Source of the DNA: Clostridia bacterium
GTDB taxonomy: Bacteria; Bacillota; Clostridia; Oscillospirales; Acutalibacteraceae
DNA: 5,164 bases
Assembly (NCBI GenBank): GCA_900755895.1
Contig: CAAEIG010000227.1
Location: 1-5,164 of the forward strand
Reading direction: 5' to 3'
The notes below the pieces were generated by a model. It did no database searches, was not told the DNA's origin, and saw only the letters and a list, made by a program, of their open reading frames with translations. Positions 1-5,002 of this stretch are shown in pieces; positions within the stretch are counted from its first letter, which is position 1, and each line of letters starts with the position of its first letter. The translations under genes and the position numbers were made by a program.

Positions 1-19
1 CCCCGGCTCACTGCCGGGG
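1..19. other. Hairpin at window edge, possible terminator stem
   Basis: Perfect 7-bp inverted repeat, CCCCGGC (1-7) with GCCGGGG (13-19), around the loop TCACT. To the right the sequence is GC-rich and a short T run comes only after about 9 bases, so it is a poor plus-strand terminator. Any minus-strand U tract would lie left of the window and cannot be seen. Confidence 0.35.
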
Positions 20-119
20 CCGCTTGCTTTTCCAGGAAGAAGCGCAGGGAAAGGCGCTTTGTCTGAACCCGCGCTTCTCCCCTGTATTATCAGTCCTGTT
101 CCCTTTCGTATAGGCCCAA

Positions 120-167
120 CCGTCTGCGAATACGGTGCGGGGATGCGCCGTGTGTGCTCGCAGACGG
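120..167. other. Long two-part hairpin, unknown structured element
   Basis: A perfect 10-bp outer stem (120-129 with 158-167, CCGTCTGCGA/TCGCAGACGG) encloses a second 7-bp stem (132-138 with 145-151, one G-T wobble) capped by GGGGAT. Only a small asymmetric internal loop separates the stems. The wobble would hold as G-U in a plus-strand RNA but becomes an A-C mismatch on the minus strand, a slight hint that a plus-strand RNA may be the functional form. There is no T tract afterwards, so it is not an ordinary terminator. Function unknown. Confidence 0.4.
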
Positions 168-299
168 CGGGGCGCTCCTTACAAAACACGCCGTCTCATG
201 TCAAGGCGGCATTGGCTTTGCTTCTCTGAAAACGTGGCCAAACGAGTACGCATTGCTCTATACCCCGGAGCCTTTCCGGCAGCGCTCCTCATAACATAC

Positions 300-331
300 G
301 GAAACCGCCACTCTGACAAGCGGCGGTTTCC
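300..331. terminator. Candidate terminator downstream of rnj
   Basis: Perfect 10-bp inverted repeat, GGAAACCGCC (300-309) with GGCGGTTTCC (322-331), and a 12-nt loop. It lies about 130 nt beyond the rnj stop codon. In either direction three T residues end the descending arm, followed by only moderately T-rich sequence (GTATGTTATG on the minus strand), so it is a weak-to-fair intrinsic terminator that could work in both directions. A weaker alternative nearer rnj is a 5-bp stem (381-385 with 399-403) followed on the minus strand by AATTTTT. Confidence 0.4.
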
Positions 332-458
332 TCTGATTTGGGGCTAAATGATAATCAAGACCGGCCAATACCCAAAAATTGGAACCGAGCCAAAAAACGT
401 TCCTTTCCTGTCTGTCACGCCCTGCGGCACATTAAATCAGAGAAGCAACGGTTTTCCC

Positions 459-2117
459 TTACACTTCCATAATGACCGGGAGAATCATGGGGGAGCGCTT
501 GGTCTTTTTATACAGGTAGTTGGACAAATCACCCTTGATGGACTGCTTGATGGCGGACCAGTCGGTGGCGTACCGGGTGTCCACGTCCAGAATGGCGTCC
601 AGCGCCACCTGGCGCAGCTCGTCCATCAGGCCCTCGGACTCCTTCACGTACACAAAGCCCCGGGTGATGATGTCCGGGCCGGAGACCAGGGCCCCGTCCT
701 CCCCGGACATGGAGACCACCACGACCACCATGCCGTCCTGAGCCAGATGGCGGCGGTCCCGCAGCACCACGCTGCCCACGTCGCCCACGCCGGAGCCGTC
801 CACGAACACCTTGCCCGCAGTGACGGTGCCCCCCAGCTTGCAGGTCTTGGGGGTGAGCTCGATCACCCGGCCGATGTCGCTGATGATGATGTGGTTGGGG
901 GCCATCCCCATCTCCTGGGCCAGCTTGGCGTGGATCTTCAGATGGCGCTGTTCCCCGTGGACGGGGATGAAGAACTTGGGCTTCACCAGGCCGTGGATGA
1001 TCTTCAGCTCCTCCTGGCAGGCGTGGCCGGACACATGGAGGGGCAGCGTCCGCTCGTTGACCACCTCGGCTCCCTTCCGGTAGAGCTCGTTGATCACGTT
1101 GCCCATGGCGTTCTCGTTGCCGGGAATGGTGGAGGCGGAGATGATGACCTTGTCCCCCGGCTGGATGTCCACCTGCCGGTGGGTGGAGAAGGCCATCCGG
1201 GAGAGCGCCGACATGGTCTCCCCCTGGCTGCCGGTGGTGATAATACAAACTTTATGCTTGGGCAGGGACTTGATCTGAGTCAGGTCCATGAGGACCCCGT
1301 CGGGGATCTTCATATAGCCCAGCTCGGTGGACACCTTCATGGCGTTCTCCATGGACCGGCCGGTGACCGCCACCTTGCGGCCGTACCGGGCCGCCACGTT
1401 GATGATCTGCTGAAGCCGGTCCACGTTGGAGGCGAAGGTGGTGACGATGATCCGGTCCTGGCAGCCCTTGAACAGGGCGTCGAAGGAGTTGCCCACGCTA
1501 CTCTCACTTCGGGTGTAGCCCGGGCGCTCCACGTTGGTGGAGTCGGCCAGCAGAGCCAGCACCCCCTCCTGTCCCAGGGCGCCGAAGCGGGCCAGGTCGA
1601 TCATCCCGCCCTGGATGGGGGTGGTGTCGATCTTGAAGTCTCCGGTGTGGACGATGGTGCCCACCGGACACTTGATGGCAAAGGCCACCGCGTCGGCGAT
1701 AGAGTGGTTCACGTGGATGAACTCCACGGAGAACTTGCCCGCCTGGATCACATCCCCCGCTTCGCAGGTGATCATCTTGGTCTTGGACACCAGGTGGTGC
1801 TCCTCCAGCTTCAGCTGGATCAGGCCCGCGCTCATGCGGGTGGCGTAAATAGGGGCGTTGATGGACCGCAGCACATAGGGGATGGCTCCGATGTGGTCCT
1901 CGTGGCCGTGGGTGATAAAGATGCCCCGGATCTTGCTCTGGTTCTTGATGAGGTAGCTCACATCCGGGATGACCACGTCGATGCCGTACATATCGTCATC
2001 CGGGAACCCCATTCCGCAGTCCACGACCACGATGTCGTTCCCGTACTCATAGACGGTCAGGTTTTTCCCGATCTCATTCAGGCCTCCCAGCGATATGATT
2101 TTCAATTTTTCTGCCAT
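459..2117 (-). CDS. rnj: Ribonuclease J (MBL-fold/beta-CASP RNase)
   Basis: RNase J is a cytoplasmic zinc enzyme with 5'-to-3' exonuclease and endonuclease activity that carries out mRNA decay and rRNA/mRNA 5' maturation in Bacillota. The 552-residue product is close to the roughly 555 residues of B. subtilis RNase J1. Its metallo-beta-lactamase domain shows the signature HGHEDH with ligands H70, H72, D74 and H75, then H138 (NHSI) and D160 (TGDFKID). The inserted beta-CASP domain occupies roughly residues 200-350. HVSGH (361-365) and PVHGE (H387) complete the active site, and a C-terminal domain follows from about 450. I chose the ATG at 2117 because AAAGGAA sits 6 nt upstream and the protein then begins MAEKLKII; a TTG at 2135 would add six residues that overlap the Shine-Dalgarno sequence. 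It is monocistronic within the window and divergent from the ArsC-like operon. Third codon positions are strongly G/C. The identification is secure; J1 versus J2 cannot be assigned. Confidence 0.96.
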   Translation of the reverse strand: MAEKLKIISLGGLNEIGKNLTVYEYGNDIVVVDCGMGFPDDDMYGIDVVIPDVSYLIKNQSKIRGIFITHGHEDHIGAIPYVLRSINAPIYATRMSAGLIQLKLEEHHLVSKTKMITCEAGDVIQAGKFSVEFIHVNHSIADAVAFAIKCPVGTIVHTGDFKIDTTPIQGGMIDLARFGALGQEGVLALLADSTNVERPGYTRSESSVGNSFDALFKGCQDRIIVTTFASNVDRLQQIINVAARYGRKVAVTGRSMENAMKVSTELGYMKIPDGVLMDLTQIKSLPKHKVCIITTGSQGETMSALSRMAFSTHRQVDIQPGDKVIISASTIPGNENAMGNVINELYRKGAEVVNERTLPLHVSGHACQEELKIIHGLVKPKFFIPVHGEQRHLKIHAKLAQEMGMAPNHIIISDIGRVIELTPKTCKLGGTVTAGKVFVDGSGVGDVGSVVLRDRRHLAQDGMVVVVVSMSGEDGALVSGPDIITRGFVYVKESEGLMDELRQVALDAILDVDTRYATDWSAIKQSIKGDLSNYLYKKTKRSPMILPVIMEV

Positions 2118-2123
2118 ATCAGT

Positions 2124-2130
2124 TTCCTTT
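2124..2130 (-). promoter_or_regulatory. Ribosome binding site of rnj
   Basis: Read on the minus strand, AAAGGAA lies 6 nt before the ATG at 2117. This supports the 552-residue start over the TTG at 2135, which would place the Shine-Dalgarno sequence inside the coding region. Confidence 0.7.
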
Positions 2131-2187
2131 CTCAATCTATTTTCTCAATTATGATTCATTTGTACCAGAAAACACGAGACAAGACGC

Positions 2188-2201
2188 CGTGCGGCCGCAC
2201 G
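2188..2201. repeat. 14-bp perfect palindrome
   Basis: CGTGCGGCCGCACG is a perfect self-complementary palindrome without spacer, including the 8-bp core GCGGCCGC. It lies in the rnj leader about 70 nt upstream of the start codon. It could be a dimeric protein site in DNA or part of a folded leader; as RNA it would need to open a central loop. Confidence 0.5.
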
Positions 2202-2208
2202 ACAACCA

Positions 2209-2267
2209 GGCGAAAAGGCCCCTGCCCGCAGCCCTGCCTCGCTGTGGGTCGGTAGCGGCTTTTCGCC
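2209..2267 (-). other. Large hairpin in the rnj leader
   Basis: The outer stem GGCGAAAAG/CTTTTCGCC (2209-2217 with 2259-2267) is a perfect 9 bp and extends by 2 bp past one bulged base when read as minus-strand RNA. Inside it an 8-base arm pair (2225-2232 with 2241-2248) forms a second stem with one A-C mismatch in the minus-strand RNA, around an 8-nt loop. The U-rich part lies within the stem and is followed by CTGG, so it is not a standard attenuator. The position between promoter and start codon suggests a role in rnj mRNA stability or control. Confidence 0.45.
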
Positions 2268-2440
2268 CTCCGGTGTCCTCTTGTACTGTGCCCCGCACCT
2301 CCGTTCCGGTCTGTTTTTCTACCGGTTGAGATCTGTGCGGCTATTTAAACGCGGAGGGGCTTGTCCCGCCCGGCATCCCGCGTATAAATCCAATTGTACG
2401 GCAGAGTCTATCCGCCGCTTCTGGATATCAAATCAATGGT

Positions 2441-2469
2441 ATTATACCACAGTTTTCTTTGTCTGTATA
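2441..2469 (-). promoter_or_regulatory. Sigma-A type extended -10 promoter for rnj
   Basis: On the minus strand there is a perfect TATAAT (2446-2441) preceded by TGG, giving an extended -10. A 17-nt spacer separates it from TATACA (2469-2464), which matches TTGACA at four of six positions. The predicted start of transcription is near 2434. This is the best minus-strand promoter in the gap between rnj and the divergent operon. Confidence 0.65.
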
Positions 2470-2546
2470 CCTTTTCATAGGAAACTGCAAAAGTTTGTCC
2501 ATCAAACCGGGGTTCCACAGAAATACACATATTCTTGAATCACCTC

Positions 2547-2575
2547 TTGTCCCCACATGCAAAATATGGTATACT
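2547..2575 (+). promoter_or_regulatory. Sigma-A type extended -10 promoter for the ArsC-like/WYL/response-regulator operon
   Basis: TTGTCC (2547-2552) and TATACT (2570-2575) are separated by exactly 17 nt, and TGG directly before the -10 gives an extended -10. The predicted transcription start is near 2582, about 30 nt upstream of the first strong ribosome binding site and its ATG at 2613. The two divergent promoters are about 80 bp apart, leaving room for shared control. Confidence 0.7.
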
Positions 2576-2599
2576 TTTTATGGAAAAATACGGATTGAA

Positions 2600-2606
2600 G
2601 GGAGGG
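2600..2606 (+). promoter_or_regulatory. Strong Shine-Dalgarno sequence of the leader ORF
   Basis: GGGAGGG, within the purine-rich run 2598-2608, lies 6 nt before the ATG at 2613. It is the only strong ribosome binding site between the promoter and the ArsC-like gene. Its exact complement CCCTCCC occurs at 2700-2706, so it could be sequestered in a long-range pairing. Confidence 0.6.
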
Positions 2607-2612
2607 AGTCCC

Positions 2613-2771
2613 ATGGAAGAGCACAATCCTGCGCGGCAATTTCAGCCGCTGTCTGTTGAAATGCGGGCTGTTGGAGCCAGCCGGCAGATTTCGCCACCGC
2701 CCTCCCGCCGGGTTTCTTCCAACGGGCAATGGCATGAATATTCAAATTTTTGGAACCTCGAAGAGCTTTGA
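2613..2771 (+). CDS. Putative 52-residue leader ORF overlapping the ArsC-like gene
   Basis: An ATG with an excellent ribosome binding site opens a 52-codon frame that ends at 2771, 38 nt inside the ArsC-like gene and in a different frame. The product (MEEHNPARQF..., with a PPPSRR stretch near its middle) has no domain, signal peptide or membrane segment that I recognise, and its C-terminal part merely reads the ArsC-like start out of frame. What is seen is the good start signal and the overlap; what I infer is translational coupling, in which ribosomes ending at 2771 or passing 2734 feed the downstream start. Alternatives are a non-functional ORF, or an indel: the ArsC-like frame is open back to 2599, so one frameshift would join the two. 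Confidence that it encodes a selected peptide is low. Confidence 0.35.
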   Translation: MEEHNPARQFQPLSVEMRAVGASRQISPPPSRRVSSNGQWHEYSNFWNLEEL

Positions 2772-3066
2772 TACCAAAAAAGCCGAGCGCTGGTTCAAAG
2801 AGCGCCGCATCAAGTTCCAATCAGTGGATGTCAGGCGGTACGGCATGAGCCGGGGAGAACTGGCCAGCGTCCGTCAGGCCGTGGGCCTGGAGGCGATGAT
2901 CGACCCCAAGCATCCGGACGCGGTGATGCTCTCCTATTTGGCCTCCGACCAGGCCAAGCTGGACCACCTGTTTGAAGACCCCTCACTTCTCATCGCCCCC
3001 ATCGTCCGCAATGGAAAGCAGGCGACTGTGGGCTACTGTCCTCAGATCTGGGAAACCTGGTCCTGA
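2734..3066 (+). CDS. ArsC/Spx-family thioredoxin-fold protein lacking the catalytic cysteine
   Basis: This 110-residue protein has the length and pattern of the ArsC/Spx (YffB-like) family: a beta strand (NIQIFGT), the active-site turn followed by DTKKAERWFKER (13-24), the IKFQSVDV strand (26-33), and the late conserved Pro-containing strand APIVRNGK (88-95) before VGYCPQIW. In this family the turn normally carries a redox or nucleophilic Cys (GTxxC). Here the residue is Ser11 (GTSKSF), and the only Cys is C102 near the C-terminus. Arsenate reductase activity is therefore unlikely; an Spx-like binding role is possible but unproven. I start at ATG 2734 because the family begins at this strand. 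No Shine-Dalgarno sequence precedes it, and an in-frame TTG at 2656 would add 26 residues unlike the family. It is first in an apparent operon, 73 nt before the WYL gene. Confidence 0.85.
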   Translation: MNIQIFGTSKSFDTKKAERWFKERRIKFQSVDVRRYGMSRGELASVRQAVGLEAMIDPKHPDAVMLSYLASDQAKLDHLFEDPSLLIAPIVRNGKQATVGYCPQIWETWS

Positions 3067-3082
3067 GTAAACTGGTTTTTCT

Positions 3083-3101
3083 CCGCTCTCGCAGTGAGCG
3101 G
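3083..3101 (+). other. Short intercistronic hairpin
   Basis: CCGCTC (3083-3088) pairs with GAGCGG (3096-3101) around a 7-nt loop, in the 73-nt gap between the ArsC-like and WYL genes. No T run follows, so it is not an intrinsic terminator. It might mark an RNA processing or stability site that separates expression of the two genes. Confidence 0.3.
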
Positions 3102-3139
3102 GTCATCGGGTTGACGGCAGGCGGAAGGAGGCAGTCCCC

Positions 3140-4123
3140 ATGGCACGAAGCGCCAATCAAAAACTGAAGCTGCTGTATCTGTGCCGGATTCTGATGGAGC
3201 AGACAGATGAAGAACATCCGCTGTCTGTCCAGGAGCTGATTGCCCAGCTGGCGCGGTACGGCATCCAGGCGGAGCGAAAGAGTATTTATGACGATTTGGG
3301 TGCCTTGGCACGATTCGGAGTAGACGTTCAGTGCCGGAAGGGACGCTCCCCGGGTTGGTTTGTGGGCAGCCGGGACTTTGAGCTCCCGGAACTGAAGCTG
3401 CTGGTGGATGCGGTTCAGTCCTCCCGGTTCATCACCAGCCGTAAGAGCAACGTGCTGATCCGAAAGCTGGAGCGATTGGCCAGCGTGCATCAGGCCCGCC
3501 AGCTTCAGCGGCAGGTCTTTGTCAGCGGCCGGGTCAAGGTTATGAATGAGAGCATCTATTATAATGTGGACAAGCTCCACGCCGCCATTGCCTCCAAACG
3601 CGCCATCACCTTTCAATATTTTGACTACAACATGTACCGGCAGAAGGTATTTCGGCGAAACGGCGGCCGGTACACCGTCTCTCCCTATGGATTGATCTGG
3701 AACAATGATAACTACTATTTGGTGGCTTATGACAGCGAGCATTGCCAAATGCGCCACTACCGCGTGGACAAAATGGCAGAAATCACCGTTACACGCCTGC
3801 CTCGGGAGGGAACAGATGAATATCCGGCCTTTGACATCGCCGCCTATGGTCAGAAACACTTTGGAATGTACAGCGGAGAGGAGATGACCGTCACTCTGAG
3901 GGCAAAGAGTTCCATGGCCAGCGTGGTATTGGACCGCTTTGGGCTGGACGTCATTCTGGTCCCGGACGGCTCAGACCACTTTACGGTCAGCATTCCTCTG
4001 GTTCTGAGTCCTCAGTTTTTCGGGTGGCTCTTTGCATTGGAGCCGGACGTCACTCTGACGGCCCCCGCCCGGGCAGTTGAGGCCTACCGGCAAAAACTTC
4101 GTTCAGCTCTGGAGCAGGCGTAG
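3140..4123 (+). CDS. WYL-domain transcriptional regulator
   Basis: The 327-residue product has the standard layout of a WYL regulator. An N-terminal winged helix-turn-helix (about 8-75) includes SVQELIAQL and the recognition-helix pattern ERKSIYDDLGAL (45-56), followed by the wing around GRSPGWF. A helical linker (about 78-125) follows, then a WYL domain (about 140-220) and a C-terminal WCX-type region (about 240-325). The name-giving triad is YYL (192-194) rather than WYL, and the domain keeps FDY, the SPYGLIW segment and HYRVDKM. WYL domains are known to sense ligands, in several cases nucleic acids or nucleotides, and such proteins act as repressors or activators. AAGGAGG sits 8 nt before the ATG. 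The gene lies between the ArsC-like gene and the response regulator (36-nt gap), so it may control this operon; that is inference. The family call is secure, the target unknown. Confidence 0.93.
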   Translation: MARSANQKLKLLYLCRILMEQTDEEHPLSVQELIAQLARYGIQAERKSIYDDLGALARFGVDVQCRKGRSPGWFVGSRDFELPELKLLVDAVQSSRFITSRKSNVLIRKLERLASVHQARQLQRQVFVSGRVKVMNESIYYNVDKLHAAIASKRAITFQYFDYNMYRQKVFRRNGGRYTVSPYGLIWNNDNYYLVAYDSEHCQMRHYRVDKMAEITVTRLPREGTDEYPAFDIAAYGQKHFGMYSGEEMTVTLRAKSSMASVVLDRFGLDVILVPDGSDHFTVSIPLVLSPQFFGWLFALEPDVTLTAPARAVEAYRQKLRSALEQA

Positions 4124-4159
4124 GCGGGCAACCCCTCAAAACAGATAGGAGGTACTTCC

Positions 4160-4834
4160 ATGAAGCGTATCCTGGTTGTTGATAGTGACATGGCTGTACG
4201 GAGCCAGATCGGCCGTCATGCCCGTCTGGAGGGATACGAGGTTGCGGAAGCCAGCGATGGCTATACTGCGGTCGCCCTCTGCCGGCAGAATGCCTTTGAT
4301 TTTGTGATTCTGGCAATTTTATTGCCGGAGTTGGATGGGTTTTCAGTTTGTCAAACAATACGCAGCTTTTCTCAGGTTCCGATCCTGATTTTGTCGGAGT
4401 GCGGCGATGAAACCGATCGAATCCGCGGACTGGAGCTTGGCGCTGATGATTATATGGTCAAACCATTTTCTCCCAGAGAGCTGATGCTGAGGATTGCAGT
4501 GATTCTAAAGCGCGGCCCTGTTCTGGATTCCATGCGTCCTCAGTATATAAATCGAAACGGGATTTCCATTGACCTCACCGCCCGGCGCGTGACAGTTGAC
4601 GGACAGGCCGTCAATCTGACCCCCAAAGAATTTGATCTGCTGGCTCTGTTGGCCGGTCACCCAGATGTAGTGTTTTCCCGCAAAAAGATCTTAGATGTTG
4701 TTTGGGGAGGCGAGCTTCCAGAAGATACGCGCACCCTCGACACCCATATCAAGCAAGTCCGCCATGCAATCGCTCCATATAGTGACCGCATCGTAACCCT
4801 GCGCGGCGTGGGATATCGCTTTGAGAAGGAATAA
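4160..4834 (+). CDS. OmpR/PhoB-family response regulator with degenerate phosphorylation site
   Basis: The 224-residue protein has a receiver domain (1-118) and a C-terminal winged helix DNA-binding domain (about 128-222, with LTPKEFDLLALL, the recognition region TRTLDTHIKQVR and the final wing TLRGVGYRF). The receiver keeps the conserved Lys (K101 in VKPF), a Ser in the Thr/Ser position (S79) and D8. The phosphoacceptor position, normally D in VILD-x-x-LP, is A52 (codon GCA), and the second acidic-pair residue is S9. Phosphotransfer from a histidine kinase should therefore be impossible, as in known atypical OmpR-type regulators that bind DNA without phosphorylation. AGGAGGT lies 6 nt before the ATG. 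No kinase gene follows; a terminator does. Codon use is less G/C-biased than in rnj. The family is certain; the target genes and any alternative signal are unknown. Confidence 0.95.
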   Translation: MKRILVVDSDMAVRSQIGRHARLEGYEVAEASDGYTAVALCRQNAFDFVILAILLPELDGFSVCQTIRSFSQVPILILSECGDETDRIRGLELGADDYMVKPFSPRELMLRIAVILKRGPVLDSMRPQYINRNGISIDLTARRVTVDGQAVNLTPKEFDLLALLAGHPDVVFSRKKILDVVWGGELPEDTRTLDTHIKQVRHAIAPYSDRIVTLRGVGYRFEKE

Positions 4835-4843
4835 ATCCATAGA

Positions 4844-4870
4844 GTCTACCAAATGTCTACCGGGTCTACC
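4844..4870 (+). repeat. Three direct copies of GTCTACC
   Basis: The heptamer GTCTACC occurs at 4844-4850, 4855-4861 and 4864-4870, directly after the response regulator stop codon, with start-to-start spacing of 11 and 9 bp. The spacing of about one helical turn resembles sites of OmpR/PhoB-type proteins, but the location is 3' of the gene and the last copy runs into the terminator stem. Confidence 0.6.
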
Positions 4871-4914
4871 GCCGGGAAGCCTTGCGCGCCAAGGGTTTCC
4901 GGCGGTTTCTTTTT
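4868..4914 (+). terminator. Intrinsic terminator of the operon
   Basis: ACCGCCGG (4868-4875) pairs perfectly with CCGGCGGT (4899-4906). The stem continues inward through one G-T pair and one G-G mismatch with GAAGCCTTG/CAAGGGTTT, leaving a 5-nt loop. It is followed by TTTCTTTTT. This is a strong, long-stem plus-strand terminator 33 nt after the response regulator stop. Confidence 0.85.
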
Positions 4915-4941
4915 GCTGTTTTCGGGGCCGGTCTAACAAAA

Positions 4942-4994
4942 GCCTGCCAAGGCCATTTTTTGAGGGAGAAACCTGCGGGTTTCTCCCCCCCTTT
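4942..4994 (+). other. Further hairpins behind the main terminator
   Basis: A short 4-bp stem (4942-4945 with 4950-4953) is followed by CATTTTTT. It is succeeded by a perfect 10-bp hairpin, GGGAGAAACC (4964-4973) with GGTTTCTCCC (4978-4987), loop TGCG, then CCCCTTT. They may act as back-up termination or as an RNA 3'-end barrier; the second lacks a clean U tract. Confidence 0.4.
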
Positions 4995-5002
4995 ATATAC
5001 AG

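Larger units (their letters stand above)
1..458. other. Intergenic region without a convincing gene
   Basis: About 460 bases lie between the window edge and the rnj stop codon. The only open frame of note on the plus strand (135-347, GTG start) has no ribosome binding site and an Arg-rich, low-complexity product, so I do not call it. The region is rich in inverted repeats: 1-19, 38-45 with 71-78 (8 bp), 120-129 with 158-167, 265-269 with 275-279, and 300-309 with 322-331. Two 19-base segments at 172-190 and 282-300 match at 15 of 19 positions. I see no tRNA signature such as a GGTTCGA-type T arm, and no recognisable known riboswitch. Confidence 0.6.
2118..2434 (-). other. Putative long structured 5' leader of rnj mRNA
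   Basis: If transcription begins just downstream of the TATAAT at 2441-2446, the rnj mRNA carries about 317 untranslated nucleotides. The leader contains a small hairpin (2306-2310 with 2321-2325), a large hairpin (2209-2267) and a 14-bp palindrome (2188-2201), then an A-rich unstructured stretch up to the Shine-Dalgarno sequence. A tiny minus-strand ORF of 11 codons (MPGGTSPSAFK) exists near 2375-2340 but has no convincing ribosome binding site. A weaker alternative -10 (CATAAT, 2148-2153) would give a leader of only about 24 nt. I do not recognise a known riboswitch or T-box. Autoregulation by RNA processing is an attractive guess but is inference only. Confidence 0.45.

Noticed and set aside
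135..347. 70-codon plus-strand frame left of rnj
   Set aside because: It has a GTG start without ribosome binding site, runs through strong hairpins (120-167, 300-331), and has an Arg-rich random-looking product.
529..1248. 239-codon minus-strand frame inside rnj
   Set aside because: It overlaps rnj out of frame, the product is rich in Pro, Gly, Arg and His repeats, and the rnj frame carries all catalytic motifs.
348..2255. Very long plus-strand open frame (635 codons) opposite rnj
   Set aside because: It is the antisense shadow of rnj caused by strong G/C at third codon positions. The product is low-complexity, rich in His, Gly, Asp and Val, and has no ribosome binding site or family pattern.
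2160..2399. Three GTACAA motifs on the minus strand in the rnj leader (at 2160-2165, 2281-2286, 2394-2399)
   Set aside because: A six-base motif with unequal spacing (121 and 113) and no similarity in the surrounding sequence; likely chance.
2281..2538. 85-codon plus-strand frame upstream of the ArsC-like gene
   Set aside because: It starts at TTG without ribosome binding site and runs through the rnj promoter and leader on the opposite strand; no domain pattern.
2465..2574. Inverted copies GTATACC (2465-2471) and GGTATAC (2568-2574) spanning the divergent promoters, considered as a shared operator
   Set aside because: Each copy overlaps a promoter hexamer, so the resemblance is expected from the promoter consensus alone.
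2990..3859. 289-codon minus-strand frame opposite the WYL gene
   Set aside because: It is antisense to a well-supported WYL regulator that has its own strong ribosome binding site, and shows no recognisable domain.
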